A stretch of DNA of 64,000 nucleotides, from contig NZ_CP112880.1 of assembly GCF_028747205.1 (NCBI RefSeq), forward strand, positions 1,612,001-1,676,000, written 5' to 3'. Made by a program: the position numbers and the translations under genes. Below, one piece after another: positions 27,325 to 35,284 of the stretch. How positions within the stretch are numbered: position 1 is the first letter of the stretch; each line of letters opens with the position of its first letter. Below the pieces are notes generated by a model that saw only the letters and a list, made by a program, of their open reading frames with translations, was not told where the DNA came from and searched no databases. This DNA comes from Streptomyces sp. CA-278952. Its GTDB lineage: Bacteria; Actinomycetota; Actinomycetes; Streptomycetales; Streptomycetaceae.

Positions 27325-28035
27325 ATGAGTGAGCTGAAGTCCCGCAAACTCATCTCGGTGCAGGAGCATCTGCGCGACCAGGTGGCCAACGCTCTGCGTG
27401 CCGCGCTGATCGCGGGGGAACTCCAGCCGGGCGTGATCTACTCGGCGCCCACGCTCGCCGCCGAGTACGGCGTCTCCGCCACGCCGGTGCGCGAGGCCAT
27501 GCTGGATCTGGCCCGCGAGGGCCTGGTCGAGGCGGTGCGCAACAAGGGGTTCCGCGTCACCGAACTCTCCGAGCGCGACCTGGACGAGTACACCGAGATC
27601 CGCGCCCTCATCGAGATCCCCACCATCGGCCGCGTGACCCGCACCGCCTCCCGCGAGCAGTTGGAGGCGGTGCGTCCGGTGGCCGAGGAGATCGTGACCG
27701 CCGCGCAGGGCGGCGACCTGATCGCCTACCTGGAGTCGGACCGCCGTTTCCATCTCGACCTGCTCGCCCTCGCCGGAAACGCGCGCCTGGTGGAGACCGT
27801 GGCCGACCTGCGCAAGCGTTCCCGGCTCTACGGGCTCACCGACCTGTCCCAGGAGGGGTCGCTGGTGGGCTCGGCGCGGGAGCACACCGCGCTCCTGGAC
27901 ATCATGATCGCGGGGGACGCGGAGGGGGCCGAGGAGCACATGCGCCGCCACCTCGCGCATGTGCGGACCCTGTGGGCGGACCGGAAGCTGGCAGCCGAAC
28001 GCGCCGTCCCGTCCCGCAAGCTCGGCGCACGCTGA
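27325..28035 (+). CDS. GntR-family (FCD domain) regulator, likely of hydroxyproline/collagen use
   Basis: The protein has 236 residues. The winged helix is about 10-78 (GVIYSAPTLAAEYGVSATPV, REAMLDLAREGLVEAVRNKG). The FCD ligand domain follows (about 88-225), with the metal/ligand residues in ESDRRFHLDLLALAGN and the closing EHMRRHLAHV. GAAGGGGAAC precedes the ATG. Its position between the importer and the catabolic operon, and four copies of one operator word at the four promoter regions, make it the probable regulator of the whole set, with hydroxyproline or a pathway intermediate as inducer. Confidence 0.93.
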   Translation: MSELKSRKLISVQEHLRDQVANALRAALIAGELQPGVIYSAPTLAAEYGVSATPVREAMLDLAREGLVEAVRNKGFRVTELSERDLDEYTEIRALIEIPTIGRVTRTASREQLEAVRPVAEEIVTAAQGGDLIAYLESDRRFHLDLLALAGNARLVETVADLRKRSRLYGLTDLSQEGSLVGSAREHTALLDIMIAGDAEGAEEHMRRHLAHVRTLWADRKLAAERAVPSRKLGAR

Positions 28036-28060
28036 CGCGCGAAGTGCGGTCGGGGACGGC

Positions 28061-28172
28061 GCGTGGTGACGCCGAAGTCGGCGTGGGGCGGCGTGTGGCG
28101 ACGCCCGAGTCGGCGTGGGGCGGCGCGTAGTGACGCCCAAGTCGGCGTGGGGCGGCGCGTAGTGCGGCGGCC
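28061..28172. repeat. 32-base tandem repeat between convergent genes
   Basis: Three copies (28061, 28093, 28125) and a partial fourth (28157) repeat with an exact 32-base period; the core AGTCGGCGTGGGGCGGCG is identical at 28076, 28108 and 28140. It fills the gap between the GntR gene and the reductase gene. There are no spacers, so it is not a CRISPR array. Confidence 0.85.
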
Positions 28173-28242
28173 CGCGCGAGGCGGCGTGTGGTGACGTAAC
28201 GGCCCGCGAGGGGCACGGAGCCGGGCCGGCGTCGGCGGACAC

Positions 28243-29214
28243 TCAGCTCCGCTCCCCCGGCGTCGCCTCCTTCCGCTCCTTCCGTTCCTTCCGCTCCTTC
28301 CGCCGGTGGGCCGCGACGGCGACCACCAGGTCCTGCCAGGCCATCCCGCACGTCTTCACGACCAGCGGGCGGTCGGTCGGGACGTCCCCCCATGAGGCGT
28401 TCAGCTCCGCCAGGGTGACGAGGTCGTCCGGGGCGAGCGCGCCCTCGTGGATCGCCATGACGACGTCGCCCGCCTCCCGGAGGGCGGTCGCGCGGCTCTC
28501 CACCAGGACGGTGGCACGCCCCATCAGCACGCTGTCGAGCTCCCGCGCGTCCGGTTCGTGCGAGCCGACCGCCAGCACCACCGCGCCGTCGCGCACCAGA
28601 CGCCCGTCGACCACCGGTTCACGCGCGGAGGTAGCGGTGACGACGACGTCCGCGCGCCGCACCGCGGCCGCCGCTCCCCCGCCGCCGCCCGCCGCCAAGC
28701 GCCGGTCCGCCCAGCCGGGCACGGGCCCTCCGCTCCGGGTGACGACCGTGACATCGGCCACCGGAACATGGGCCCGTACGGCGGAGACGTGCCCCTCCCC
28801 TTGAGGGCCCGCGCCGAAGACCACCAGGCGCAGCCCCCCGCCCCCGCCGGCGAGCCCGCGCAGCCGGTCCAGACCGGCCGCGACCGAGACGGCGGGGGTG
28901 CGCAGGGTCGTCAGCGCCACCCCGTCCAGCAGGGCCACCGGCGTCAGGGTCGCGCTGTCGTGCAGCAGATACGTGGCGTTGATCCTCTGCAGCCCGCGCG
29001 CCGCGTTGCCGGGTGCGACGGTGGCGATCTTCACGCCGAACCAACCGCCGGACTCCGAGGGCATGAGCAGCCCCTGCCCGTGGGCCAGCGGCACGACCGC
29101 CCGCGGCACGTCGCCGTCCGGATCGAGCCCCCCGGCCAGCGCCTCCCGGATCGCGGCGACGGCGCCGGCCGGACCGAGCGCGGACACGTCCGCGGCGTCG
29201 AGCCTCACCGTCAT
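28243..29214 (-). CDS. Ornithine cyclodeaminase/mu-crystallin family reductase, likely 1-pyrroline-2-carboxylate reductase
   Basis: The protein has 323 residues. The NAD(P)-binding Rossmann motif VVFGAGPQGEGH is about residues 132-143. The substrate-side pattern (GGWFGVKIATVAPGN, INATYLLHDSATLTPVALLD) is typical. In hydroxyproline clusters this family reduces 1-pyrroline-2-carboxylate, the product of 3-hydroxyproline dehydratase, to proline; that role is inferred from the neighbours. The ATG overlaps the preceding stop (ATGA). The C-terminal tail RRKERKERKERKE is an odd charged repeat encoded by a pyrimidine-rich strand. Confidence 0.88.
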   Translation of the reverse strand: MTVRLDAADVSALGPAGAVAAIREALAGGLDPDGDVPRAVVPLAHGQGLLMPSESGGWFGVKIATVAPGNAARGLQRINATYLLHDSATLTPVALLDGVALTTLRTPAVSVAAGLDRLRGLAGGGGGLRLVVFGAGPQGEGHVSAVRAHVPVADVTVVTRSGGPVPGWADRRLAAGGGGGAAAAVRRADVVVTATSAREPVVDGRLVRDGAVVLAVGSHEPDARELDSVLMGRATVLVESRATALREAGDVVMAIHEGALAPDDLVTLAELNASWGDVPTDRPLVVKTCGMAWQDLVVAVAAHRRKERKERKERKEATPGERS

Positions 29215-30359
29215 CGCAGCACGAACCCGGGTACGAGGGTGTCGTCGGGATCGACCGTGAAGCGGCTCGTGCCGGTGGCGTACGCGGTGCCCGTCACGGC
29301 CGGGACGACCGCGGGGCGGCCGTGGGCCGTGGTGGACCGTTCGATCCGGGCGCGGAAGACGGAGCCCACCACCGACTCGTGTCTCAGCTCGTCGCCGAGG
29401 CGCAGTTCCCCGGCGTCGGCGAGGAGCGCCACCCGGGCCGCGGTGCCCGAGCCGCACGGGGAGCGGTCGACCTGGCCGTCCGCGAACACCGTGACGTTGC
29501 GGTGGTGCAGCAGCCGGGTGCCGTCGGGCCGTTCGACCTGGCCGCCGGCCTCCTCGGTGAACACCGTCCCGTAGACGCCGGACAGCCGGGCGTCCTCGGG
29601 GTGTTCGGCGGCGTGGGCGACGTTCAGCGCGTCGCGGATCTCGCGGCCGGCCGCGACGAGCGCGGTGACGTCCCGCGGCCGGACCCGCAGGCCGAGCCGG
29701 GACGCCGGGAGCACCGCGTACATGGCGCCGCCGTAGGCGATGTCGACGGTGACGGTGCCCTGCGAGGTGGCCACCTCGACGCCGCGCGCGTGGACATGGC
29801 CGGGGACGTTGACGAACGTCACGTCCGCGACCCGGCCGCCGGCCGTGCGCACGCTCGCCGTGACACGGCCGGAGGGGACGTCGATGACGACGTCCGTCGT
29901 GCCGTCGGCGGGCGCCGGGACCAGGCCGGTGGCGACCGCCCAGGCACCGAGGGCTATCGTGCCGTGCCCGCAGGCCGTGGAGAAGCCGTCCTTGTGCCAG
30001 AAGAGGGCGCCGAGGTGGGCCCCGGCGTCGTCGGGCGGCACCAGGAAGGCCCCGTACATGTCGGCGTGGCCGCGCGGTTCGCCGCACAGCAGGGCCCGGG
30101 TCCACTGCACCCCGGCGTCGGCCATGGCGGCCGTGCGGCGCTCGGCGACGGTGGGCCCGTGCCCGGTCACGGCCGGCGGGGCTGTGGGCACGATCCGGAA
30201 CGGCTCGCCCCCGGTGTGCCAGTCGACCGTGTCGATCGGCACGGTGTACGCCGCCCCGGCCGTCCCGGTGCACGCGGTCCCGATCGGCACGGTGTAAGCC
30301 GTCGCTGCCGTCCCGGTGTACGCGGTCCCGATCGGCACGGTGTACGGATCGGAGGTCAT
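29211..30359 (-). CDS. Proline-racemase-superfamily enzyme, L3HYPDH-like, with Cys/Cys pair
   Basis: The protein has 382 residues. The superfamily signature starts at DTVDWHTGGEPFRIV (about 43-57). Catalytic positions are Cys130 (TACGHGT) and Cys302 (DRSPCGSGT). Segments such as VDIAYGGAMYAVLP, the YGTVF region and VTVFADGQVDRSP resemble trans-3-hydroxy-L-proline dehydratases, but those usually have Thr in the second position, while epimerases have Cys. It may therefore be a dehydratase-like epimerase. The N-terminus carries a 16-residue tandem repeat. It overlaps both neighbours by ATGA. Confidence 0.85.
   Translation of the reverse strand: MTSDPYTVPIGTAYTGTAATAYTVPIGTACTGTAGAAYTVPIDTVDWHTGGEPFRIVPTAPPAVTGHGPTVAERRTAAMADAGVQWTRALLCGEPRGHADMYGAFLVPPDDAGAHLGALFWHKDGFSTACGHGTIALGAWAVATGLVPAPADGTTDVVIDVPSGRVTASVRTAGGRVADVTFVNVPGHVHARGVEVATSQGTVTVDIAYGGAMYAVLPASRLGLRVRPRDVTALVAAGREIRDALNVAHAAEHPEDARLSGVYGTVFTEEAGGQVERPDGTRLLHHRNVTVFADGQVDRSPCGSGTAARVALLADAGELRLGDELRHESVVGSVFRARIERSTTAHGRPAVVPAVTGTAYATGTSRFTVDPDDTLVPGFVLR
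30234..30344. repeat. 48-base tandem repeat at the 5' end of the L3HYPDH-like gene
   Basis: GATCGGCACGGTGTA occurs at 30234, 30282 and 30330, a 48-base period. On the coding strand it gives YTVPIGTAYTGTAATA and YTVPIGTACTGTAGAA ahead of the native YTVPIDTVDWHTGG. The normal N-terminus has evidently been copied twice in frame. Confidence 0.85.
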
Positions 30360-31357
30360 ACGGTGAATCCCGTCGGGTAGGGGTCCGTGGGGTCGAGCAG
30401 GTACTGCGCGGTCCCGGTGATCCAGGCGCGGCCGGTGACGGAGGGCAGTACGGCGGGCCTGCCGCCGACCGTGGTCTCCGCCAGGATCCGGCCCGTGAAA
30501 CGGGACCCGATGAAGGACTCGTTGACGAAGTCCTGTCCGGTCTCCAGCTGTCCCCGCGCGTGCAGTTGGGCCATCCGGGCACTGGTTCCCGTCCCGCAGG
30601 GCGAGCGGTCGAACCAGCCGGGGTGGATGGCCATGGCGTGCCGCGAGTGCTCGGCGGTCGAGCCGGGCGCCTCCAGATAGACGTGGTGGCAGACGTCGAT
30701 CGCGGGGTTCTCCGGGTGGACCACCGGGTTCCGCTCGTTGATCGCCCCCATGACGGCCAGGCCCGCCTCCAGCAGCCGCCCCTTCTCCGCCCGGCCGTAG
30801 GGGATGCCGAGGTCCTCGGTGCGCACGATGGCGTAGAAGTTGCCGCCGTACGCCATGTCGTAGCGGACCGGGCCGAACCCCTCGACCTCGACGACCTGGT
30901 CCAGCGCGTGGCTGTAGGAGGCGACGTTCTCCAGGGTGACGGACTCGGCGCGGCCGTCGCGCACGGCGACCCGTGCCGTGACGAGGCCCGCGGGGGTGTC
31001 GAGGCGGATGAGGGTCTCCGGTTCGACCGCCTCGACCATGCCGGTCTCCACGAGGACCGTCGCCACGCCGATGGTGCCGTGGCCGCACATGGGCAAGCAG
31101 CCGGACACCTCGATGAACAGCACGCCGAAGTCGGCGTCCGGCCGGGTCGGGGGCTGGAGGATCGCTCCGGACATGGCCCCGTGCCCGCGCGGCTCGCACA
31201 TGAGCAGGGTGCGCAGTCCGTCGCGCTCCGCCTGGAACCGCTGCCGTCGCTCGGCCATCGTCGCGCCCGGCAAAACCCCCACCCCGCCGGTGATGACCCG
31301 GGTCGGCATGCCCTCGGTGTGCGAGTCGACCGCGTGGTAACAGACCGTGGAGCGCAC
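30356..31357 (-). CDS. 4-hydroxyproline 2-epimerase (proline racemase superfamily)
   Basis: The protein has 333 residues. Both catalytic cysteines of the racemase/epimerase class are present: Cys91 (PMCGHGTIG) and Cys254 (DRSPCGTGT). The N-terminal DSHTEGMPTRVITGG is typical. The reaction converts trans-4-hydroxy-L-proline to cis-4-hydroxy-D-proline, the first step of the pathway, and the products of its neighbours are the next steps. Translation starts at a GTG one base after the DHDPS-family stop (TGACGTG). A proline racemase is the main alternative. Confidence 0.9.
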   Translation of the reverse strand: MRSTVCYHAVDSHTEGMPTRVITGGVGVLPGATMAERRQRFQAERDGLRTLLMCEPRGHGAMSGAILQPPTRPDADFGVLFIEVSGCLPMCGHGTIGVATVLVETGMVEAVEPETLIRLDTPAGLVTARVAVRDGRAESVTLENVASYSHALDQVVEVEGFGPVRYDMAYGGNFYAIVRTEDLGIPYGRAEKGRLLEAGLAVMGAINERNPVVHPENPAIDVCHHVYLEAPGSTAEHSRHAMAIHPGWFDRSPCGTGTSARMAQLHARGQLETGQDFVNESFIGSRFTGRILAETTVGGRPAVLPSVTGRAWITGTAQYLLDPTDPYPTGFTV

Positions 31358-31358
31358 G

Positions 31359-32273
31359 TCAGTTCACCCCCGCGTCGATGAGGGCCTGGGTGGCGGCGCG
31401 GACGACGGCCTCGGTCTCCGGGTCCAGGGTCTGCCGGGGCGGACGGCAGCCACCGCCGGTCCGGCCGATCATGTCCTGGCCGAGCTTGATCGCCTGGACG
31501 AACTCGGTCCTGCTGTCCCAGCGCAGTACGGAGTGGAGCTGTCGGTAGAGCGGGAGCGCGGTGTCGAGATCGCCGGCCAGCGAGGCGTTGTAGAGGTCGA
31601 GGCAGGCGCGCGGGAAGACCTGGGGGTAGCCGGCGACCCAGCCCTTGGCGCCGGCGACGCCGACTTCCAGGAGGGTGTCGTCGGTGCCGACGATCAAATC
31701 GAGCCCGGGGGCGAGTTCGTTGAGGGCGTAGCACCGGCGGACGTCGCCGGAGAACTCCTTCACGCCCACGATGAACCCTTCGGCGTGCAGCTTGGCCAGC
31801 AGCTCCGGGCGCAGGTCGACCTTGGTGTCGATGGGGTTGTTGTAGGCGGTGACGGGGAGGCCGGCGGAGGCGACCATCGCGTAGTGTTCCAGGACGGCCC
31901 GGTCGTCGGCCCGGTAGGCGTTGGGCGGCAGGCACATGACGGCCTGGCAGCCGGCGTCCTGGGCGAACCGCGCGTGCCGCCTCGCCTCGAGCGCGCCGTA
32001 CGCTCCGACGCCCGGCATCACGGTGAAGCCCTCGGGGGCGTTGGCGACGGCGGTCTCCACGACGCGGTCGCGCTCCTCGTACGTCAGGGTCTGGTATTCG
32101 CCCAGCGATCCGTTCGGGGCGACGCCGTGCAGGCCTTGTTCGGCGAGCCAGGCGACGTTGTCCCCGTAGGCGCCGTGGTCGACGGCGAGGTCCGGGCCGA
32201 ACGGGAGGCTCGTCGCGACGATGACCCCGTGCCAGGGCATGCGGGTGGGAACGGAGGTGCGGTCCAGATCCAT
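31359..32273 (-). CDS. DHDPS-family 1-pyrroline-4-hydroxy-2-carboxylate deaminase
   Basis: The protein has 304 residues and the DapA/NanA TIM-barrel pattern: NGSLGEYQTLTYEERDRVVE, Tyr144 (AYNNP) and the Schiff-base lysine Lys172 (GVKEFSGD). In hydroxyproline clusters this subfamily deaminates the dehydrogenase product to 2-oxoglutarate semialdehyde. True dihydrodipicolinate synthase is unlikely in this context. It lies 9 bases after the oxidoreductase stop in the same operon. Confidence 0.9.
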   Translation of the reverse strand: MDLDRTSVPTRMPWHGVIVATSLPFGPDLAVDHGAYGDNVAWLAEQGLHGVAPNGSLGEYQTLTYEERDRVVETAVANAPEGFTVMPGVGAYGALEARRHARFAQDAGCQAVMCLPPNAYRADDRAVLEHYAMVASAGLPVTAYNNPIDTKVDLRPELLAKLHAEGFIVGVKEFSGDVRRCYALNELAPGLDLIVGTDDTLLEVGVAGAKGWVAGYPQVFPRACLDLYNASLAGDLDTALPLYRQLHSVLRWDSRTEFVQAIKLGQDMIGRTGGGCRPPRQTLDPETEAVVRAATQALIDAGVN

Positions 32274-32282
32274 GGGAACTCC

Positions 32283-33725
32283 TCAGATGGGGTCGGAAGT
32301 GGGCTCGACGGAATCGGCGAGCGCACCGAGGGTGACGGGGGTCGCGATCAGCCGCTCGGCGGGGGCGTACGGCTGATCGCGGGCGGAGACGAGGCAGTGG
32401 ACGGCCGGCCCGCACATCCGGCCCTGGCACCAGCCCATACCGGCTCTGGTCAGCTGTTTGACCTGCCGGTGGTCGGCTGCCGCCTCGTCGGCGCGGGCGG
32501 ACCGGACCGCCCCCGCGGTGACCTCTTCGCACCGGCAGACCGGTGTGTCGTCGGTCAGCCACGCGGGCCAGGCCGGGGGCAGGGGGTGGGCCTGTGCCAT
32601 CGCCCGGGCGAAGGCGCGGTGCCGGGCCACCGCCCGGCGCTCCGCGGCCGGGCGGCGGGTGCCGGGCCGGCCGGGGGCGGCGAGGTCGGTGAGCACCGAG
32701 ACGGCGGCGAGGCGCCCCTCGCTCACCGCGAGCGCGGCCCCGCCCACGCCGCAGGTCTCGCCCGCCGTGTACAGCCCGGGCACTGTGGTGCGCTGTCCGT
32801 CGTCGACGGCGGCGGCCATGGTGCCGTCGCCCGCGTCGGCGAGGTCGCAGCCGAGCGGGAGCAGCAGGTCGAGCTGGGGGACGAAGCCCCAGCCGACGCC
32901 CACGGTGTCGGCCTCGATCCGGCGTTCCGTGCCCGCGAGCGGGCGCCCGTCGGCGTCCAGAGCGGCGGTGCGCACGGCGGCGACCCGCCCCCCTGCTCCT
33001 TCGGCGCCGACGATCGCGGTGCGGGTGCGGACCGGGACGCGGTGCCGGGCGAGGGTGCCCGCGTACCGCGCGCCCTCGGCCCACTTGGCGGGGTTGCGCA
33101 GCAGGGCCGCGGGGTGGTGCAACCAGGCCGAGGGCGCCGCCGCTTCGCACACGGCGACGACCTTCGCCCCGCGGGCGGCGAGGGCGGCGGCGACCGGCAG
33201 CAGGAAGGGGCCCGTGCCGCCGAGGACCACCCGGCGGCCGGCGACGACTCCCCCGCCCTTGAGCAGTGACTGGAGCCCGCCGGCGGTGAGCACTCCGGGC
33301 AGGTCCCAGCCGGGGAAGGGGAGTTGGCGGTCGTACGCACCCGTCGCCACCAGCAGCGCCGGCGCGCGCAGCACGACGGCCCGCTCTTCGGGTGCCCGGC
33401 CGCGGTCCACGGCGTGGACGGTGAAGCCGTCCCCGTCGCGGGCCGTGGTCCACACATGGTGGTTCAGCAGCAGCGTGAGCCGTCCGGTGCGCTCGTGGGC
33501 GGAGAGGGTGGCGCACAGCGCCCGGTAGGTGCTCAGCCCGTGGTGCAGATCGGCGGTCGGAACGGCTTCCCGCGCGAGGAGCGGGGGGTGGCGCCAGAAC
33601 TGGCCGCCCGGGGCGGCGCCCGAGTCGACGAGAGCGACCCGCAGCCCGCCGTCCAGGGCGGTGGCGGCGGCGGCCATGCCGGCCGGGCCCGCGCCCACCA
33701 CCACGAGGTCACGGGGCTCACTCAT
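32283..33725 (-). CDS. D-hydroxyproline dehydrogenase, FAD/NAD(P)-type subunit
   Basis: The protein has 480 residues. The FAD motif VVGAGPAGMAAAATAL is at about 9-24 and an inner NAD(P)-type motif (VLGGTGPFLLPVAAALA) near 180. The C-terminal part has a BFD-like [2Fe-2S] cysteine set (CRCEEVTAG then WCQGRMCGP). This matches the alpha subunit of heteromeric amino-acid dehydrogenases of the HcnB type. Its ATG overlaps the [2Fe-2S] subunit gene by 8 bases. With the next two genes it should oxidise cis-4-hydroxy-D-proline. Confidence 0.9.
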   Translation of the reverse strand: MSEPRDLVVVGAGPAGMAAAATALDGGLRVALVDSGAAPGGQFWRHPPLLAREAVPTADLHHGLSTYRALCATLSAHERTGRLTLLLNHHVWTTARDGDGFTVHAVDRGRAPEERAVVLRAPALLVATGAYDRQLPFPGWDLPGVLTAGGLQSLLKGGGVVAGRRVVLGGTGPFLLPVAAALAARGAKVVAVCEAAAPSAWLHHPAALLRNPAKWAEGARYAGTLARHRVPVRTRTAIVGAEGAGGRVAAVRTAALDADGRPLAGTERRIEADTVGVGWGFVPQLDLLLPLGCDLADAGDGTMAAAVDDGQRTTVPGLYTAGETCGVGGAALAVSEGRLAAVSVLTDLAAPGRPGTRRPAAERRAVARHRAFARAMAQAHPLPPAWPAWLTDDTPVCRCEEVTAGAVRSARADEAAADHRQVKQLTRAGMGWCQGRMCGPAVHCLVSARDQPYAPAERLIATPVTLGALADSVEPTSDPI

Positions 33726-33981
33726 CGTCGGCCTCCCCGGTCGTGACGGCCATGCCCGCGCGGGCCTGCACCAGGCAAGCGCGCTGCCCGCCCGTTCCAT
33801 CGACGGTCACCAGGCAGTCGTAACAGACGCCGATCCCGCAGAAGATGCCCCGGGGCCGTCGGCCGTCCCGGGTGGTCCGCCAGGCGACCCGGCCCGAGGC
33901 GACGAGCGCGGCGGCCAGGGTCTGTCCCGGTAGGAACGGCAACGGCTCGCCGTCCACGGTGAACGCGTTCACTGCGGTCAC
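33718..33981 (-). CDS. D-hydroxyproline dehydrogenase, small [2Fe-2S] subunit
   Basis: The protein has 87 residues. The plant-type ferredoxin-like cluster motif CGIGVCYDCLVTVDG is followed by a fourth cysteine (QRACLVQ), and the fold begins with FTVDGEPLPFLPGQTLAAAL. HcnA/SoxA-like small subunits have this size. The GTG start overlaps the beta-subunit stop (GTGA). Confidence 0.92.
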   Translation of the reverse strand: MTAVNAFTVDGEPLPFLPGQTLAAALVASGRVAWRTTRDGRRPRGIFCGIGVCYDCLVTVDGTGGQRACLVQARAGMAVTTGEADDE

Positions 33982-35138
33982 TCGGGCACACCTCCGGGGT
34001 TGAGGAATCGGTCGGGCAGAAGGCCGGTGTGGGCGGCCGGATCGGCGCCCCGCCACGGGCGGCCGAGGAGCTGGGCGGTGACCAGGGCGCCGGTCCCGGG
34101 GGCGAGGCCGATGCCGGCGCCCTCGTGGCCGCACGCGTGGACGACACCGGGGACACGGGGGTCGGGGCCGATGACCGGCAGGTGGTCCGGGCAGTACGGC
34201 CTGAAGCCCCGGTAGGCACGGATCAGGTGGACGCCGCGCAGGAACGGGAAGAGGCGGCATGCCTGGGCGGCGAGCGTGGCCACCACGGCCGGGTTCATCG
34301 AGGTGTCGAAGCCGACGCGTTCGCGGCTGGCGCCGATCAGGATCGTGCCCGCGCGGGTGCCCTCCACGACGCACGACGTCTCCAGACCCTCGTCGCTGGA
34401 GGCGACGTTGGCCACGTAGTCGGCGGAGTAGACCTTGTGCCGGATCATCGGCGGCAGCGGCTCGGTGACGAGGACGAAGCCCCGGCGGGGCAGGATCTCG
34501 ACGGGCGCGCCGAGGCGGCGGCCGACCTCGCCGCCCCAGGTGCCGGCGGCGTTGACCACGGCGTCGGCGGGGAGCACCCTGCCGTCGGTGGTGCGCACTC
34601 CGGTGATCCGGCCGTCGGCCCCGGTGACCGCGGCCGCGGCCTCGCCGGTCTGTGTCCGGGCCCCGTGCCGGACCGCGGCGCGCAGCAGTGCGGCCGCCGC
34701 GAGAACGGGCTGCACCTGGGCGTCCTGCGGGTAGTGGACGCCGCCGGGGAGGCCGGGCGCGCTGTGGGGTTCGAGTTCGCCGACGCGTTCGACTGCTTCG
34801 GTGCGGACGCCCGCGGCCGCCTGGCGCGCGGCGAACGCGTGGAGGGCGGTGAGGGCTTCGGGTGTGCTCGCGACGACGAGGCCGCCCTTGGCCTCGAACT
34901 CGACGGTCTCCGGGCCGAGTTCCTCACCGGCCTCGTCCCAGAGGTCCCGGCTGAGCCGGGCCAGCTCCAGTTCGGGGCCGGGCTCCTTGTCGGAGAGGAG
35001 GATGTTGCCCTCCCCCCGGCTGGTCGTGCCCGCTCCGACGGGACCACGGTCGAGGACCGTGACGTCGAGCCCCGCCGCGGCGGCGTGGAACGCGCACGCG
35101 GCGCCCACGATGCCCGCTCCGACGACGACGACTTTCAT
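33978..35138 (-). CDS. D-hydroxyproline dehydrogenase, DadA-like FAD subunit
   Basis: The protein has 386 residues. The FAD-binding motif VVVGAGIVGAACAFHAAAAG is at residues 3-22 and the family's closing pattern (RAYRGFRPYCPDHLPVIGPD, ACGHEGAGIGLAPGTGALV) is intact. AAGGAG lies 6 bases before the ATG. It is the first gene of the catabolic operon, whose promoter and operator word D are directly upstream. Together with the two following genes it forms the three-subunit dehydrogenase. Confidence 0.93.
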   Translation of the reverse strand: MKVVVVGAGIVGAACAFHAAAAGLDVTVLDRGPVGAGTTSRGEGNILLSDKEPGPELELARLSRDLWDEAGEELGPETVEFEAKGGLVVASTPEALTALHAFAARQAAAGVRTEAVERVGELEPHSAPGLPGGVHYPQDAQVQPVLAAAALLRAAVRHGARTQTGEAAAAVTGADGRITGVRTTDGRVLPADAVVNAAGTWGGEVGRRLGAPVEILPRRGFVLVTEPLPPMIRHKVYSADYVANVASSDEGLETSCVVEGTRAGTILIGASRERVGFDTSMNPAVVATLAAQACRLFPFLRGVHLIRAYRGFRPYCPDHLPVIGPDPRVPGVVHACGHEGAGIGLAPGTGALVTAQLLGRPWRGADPAAHTGLLPDRFLNPGGVPE

Positions 35139-35151
35139 GGCCGCTCCTTAG

Positions 35152-35204
35152 TGCAATGTCACATGCCATTGCTTAGGCTATACATCCGGACGACCCGAGG
35201 ACAA
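35152..35204 (-). promoter_or_regulatory. Catabolic operon promoter and operator word D
   Basis: On the minus strand TTGTCC (35204-35199) and TATAGC (35182-35177) are 16 bases apart. GTGACATTGCA (minus strand, 35162-35152) sits at the start of the transcript, inside the near-palindrome GCAATGTCACATGCCATTGC (35153-35172). The site lies between the dehydrogenase operon and the divergent ALDH gene and could control both. Confidence 0.78.
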
Positions 35205-35284
35205 CGCCACCGCTCCGGTGACTTTCACCCGGGCACCCGACGACGGCGCGCCGCCCACCGGCGCGCACAGGGAGACGCATCGCT

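Noticed and set aside
28061..28172. The 32-base repeat as a CRISPR array
   Set aside because: The copies are directly adjacent without spacers, and no cas genes are nearby.
28243..33516. A single 1757-codon open frame on the minus strand
   Set aside because: It mostly runs through out-of-frame DNA of the hydroxyproline genes. High GC keeps such frames open; only its last part is the real reductase gene.
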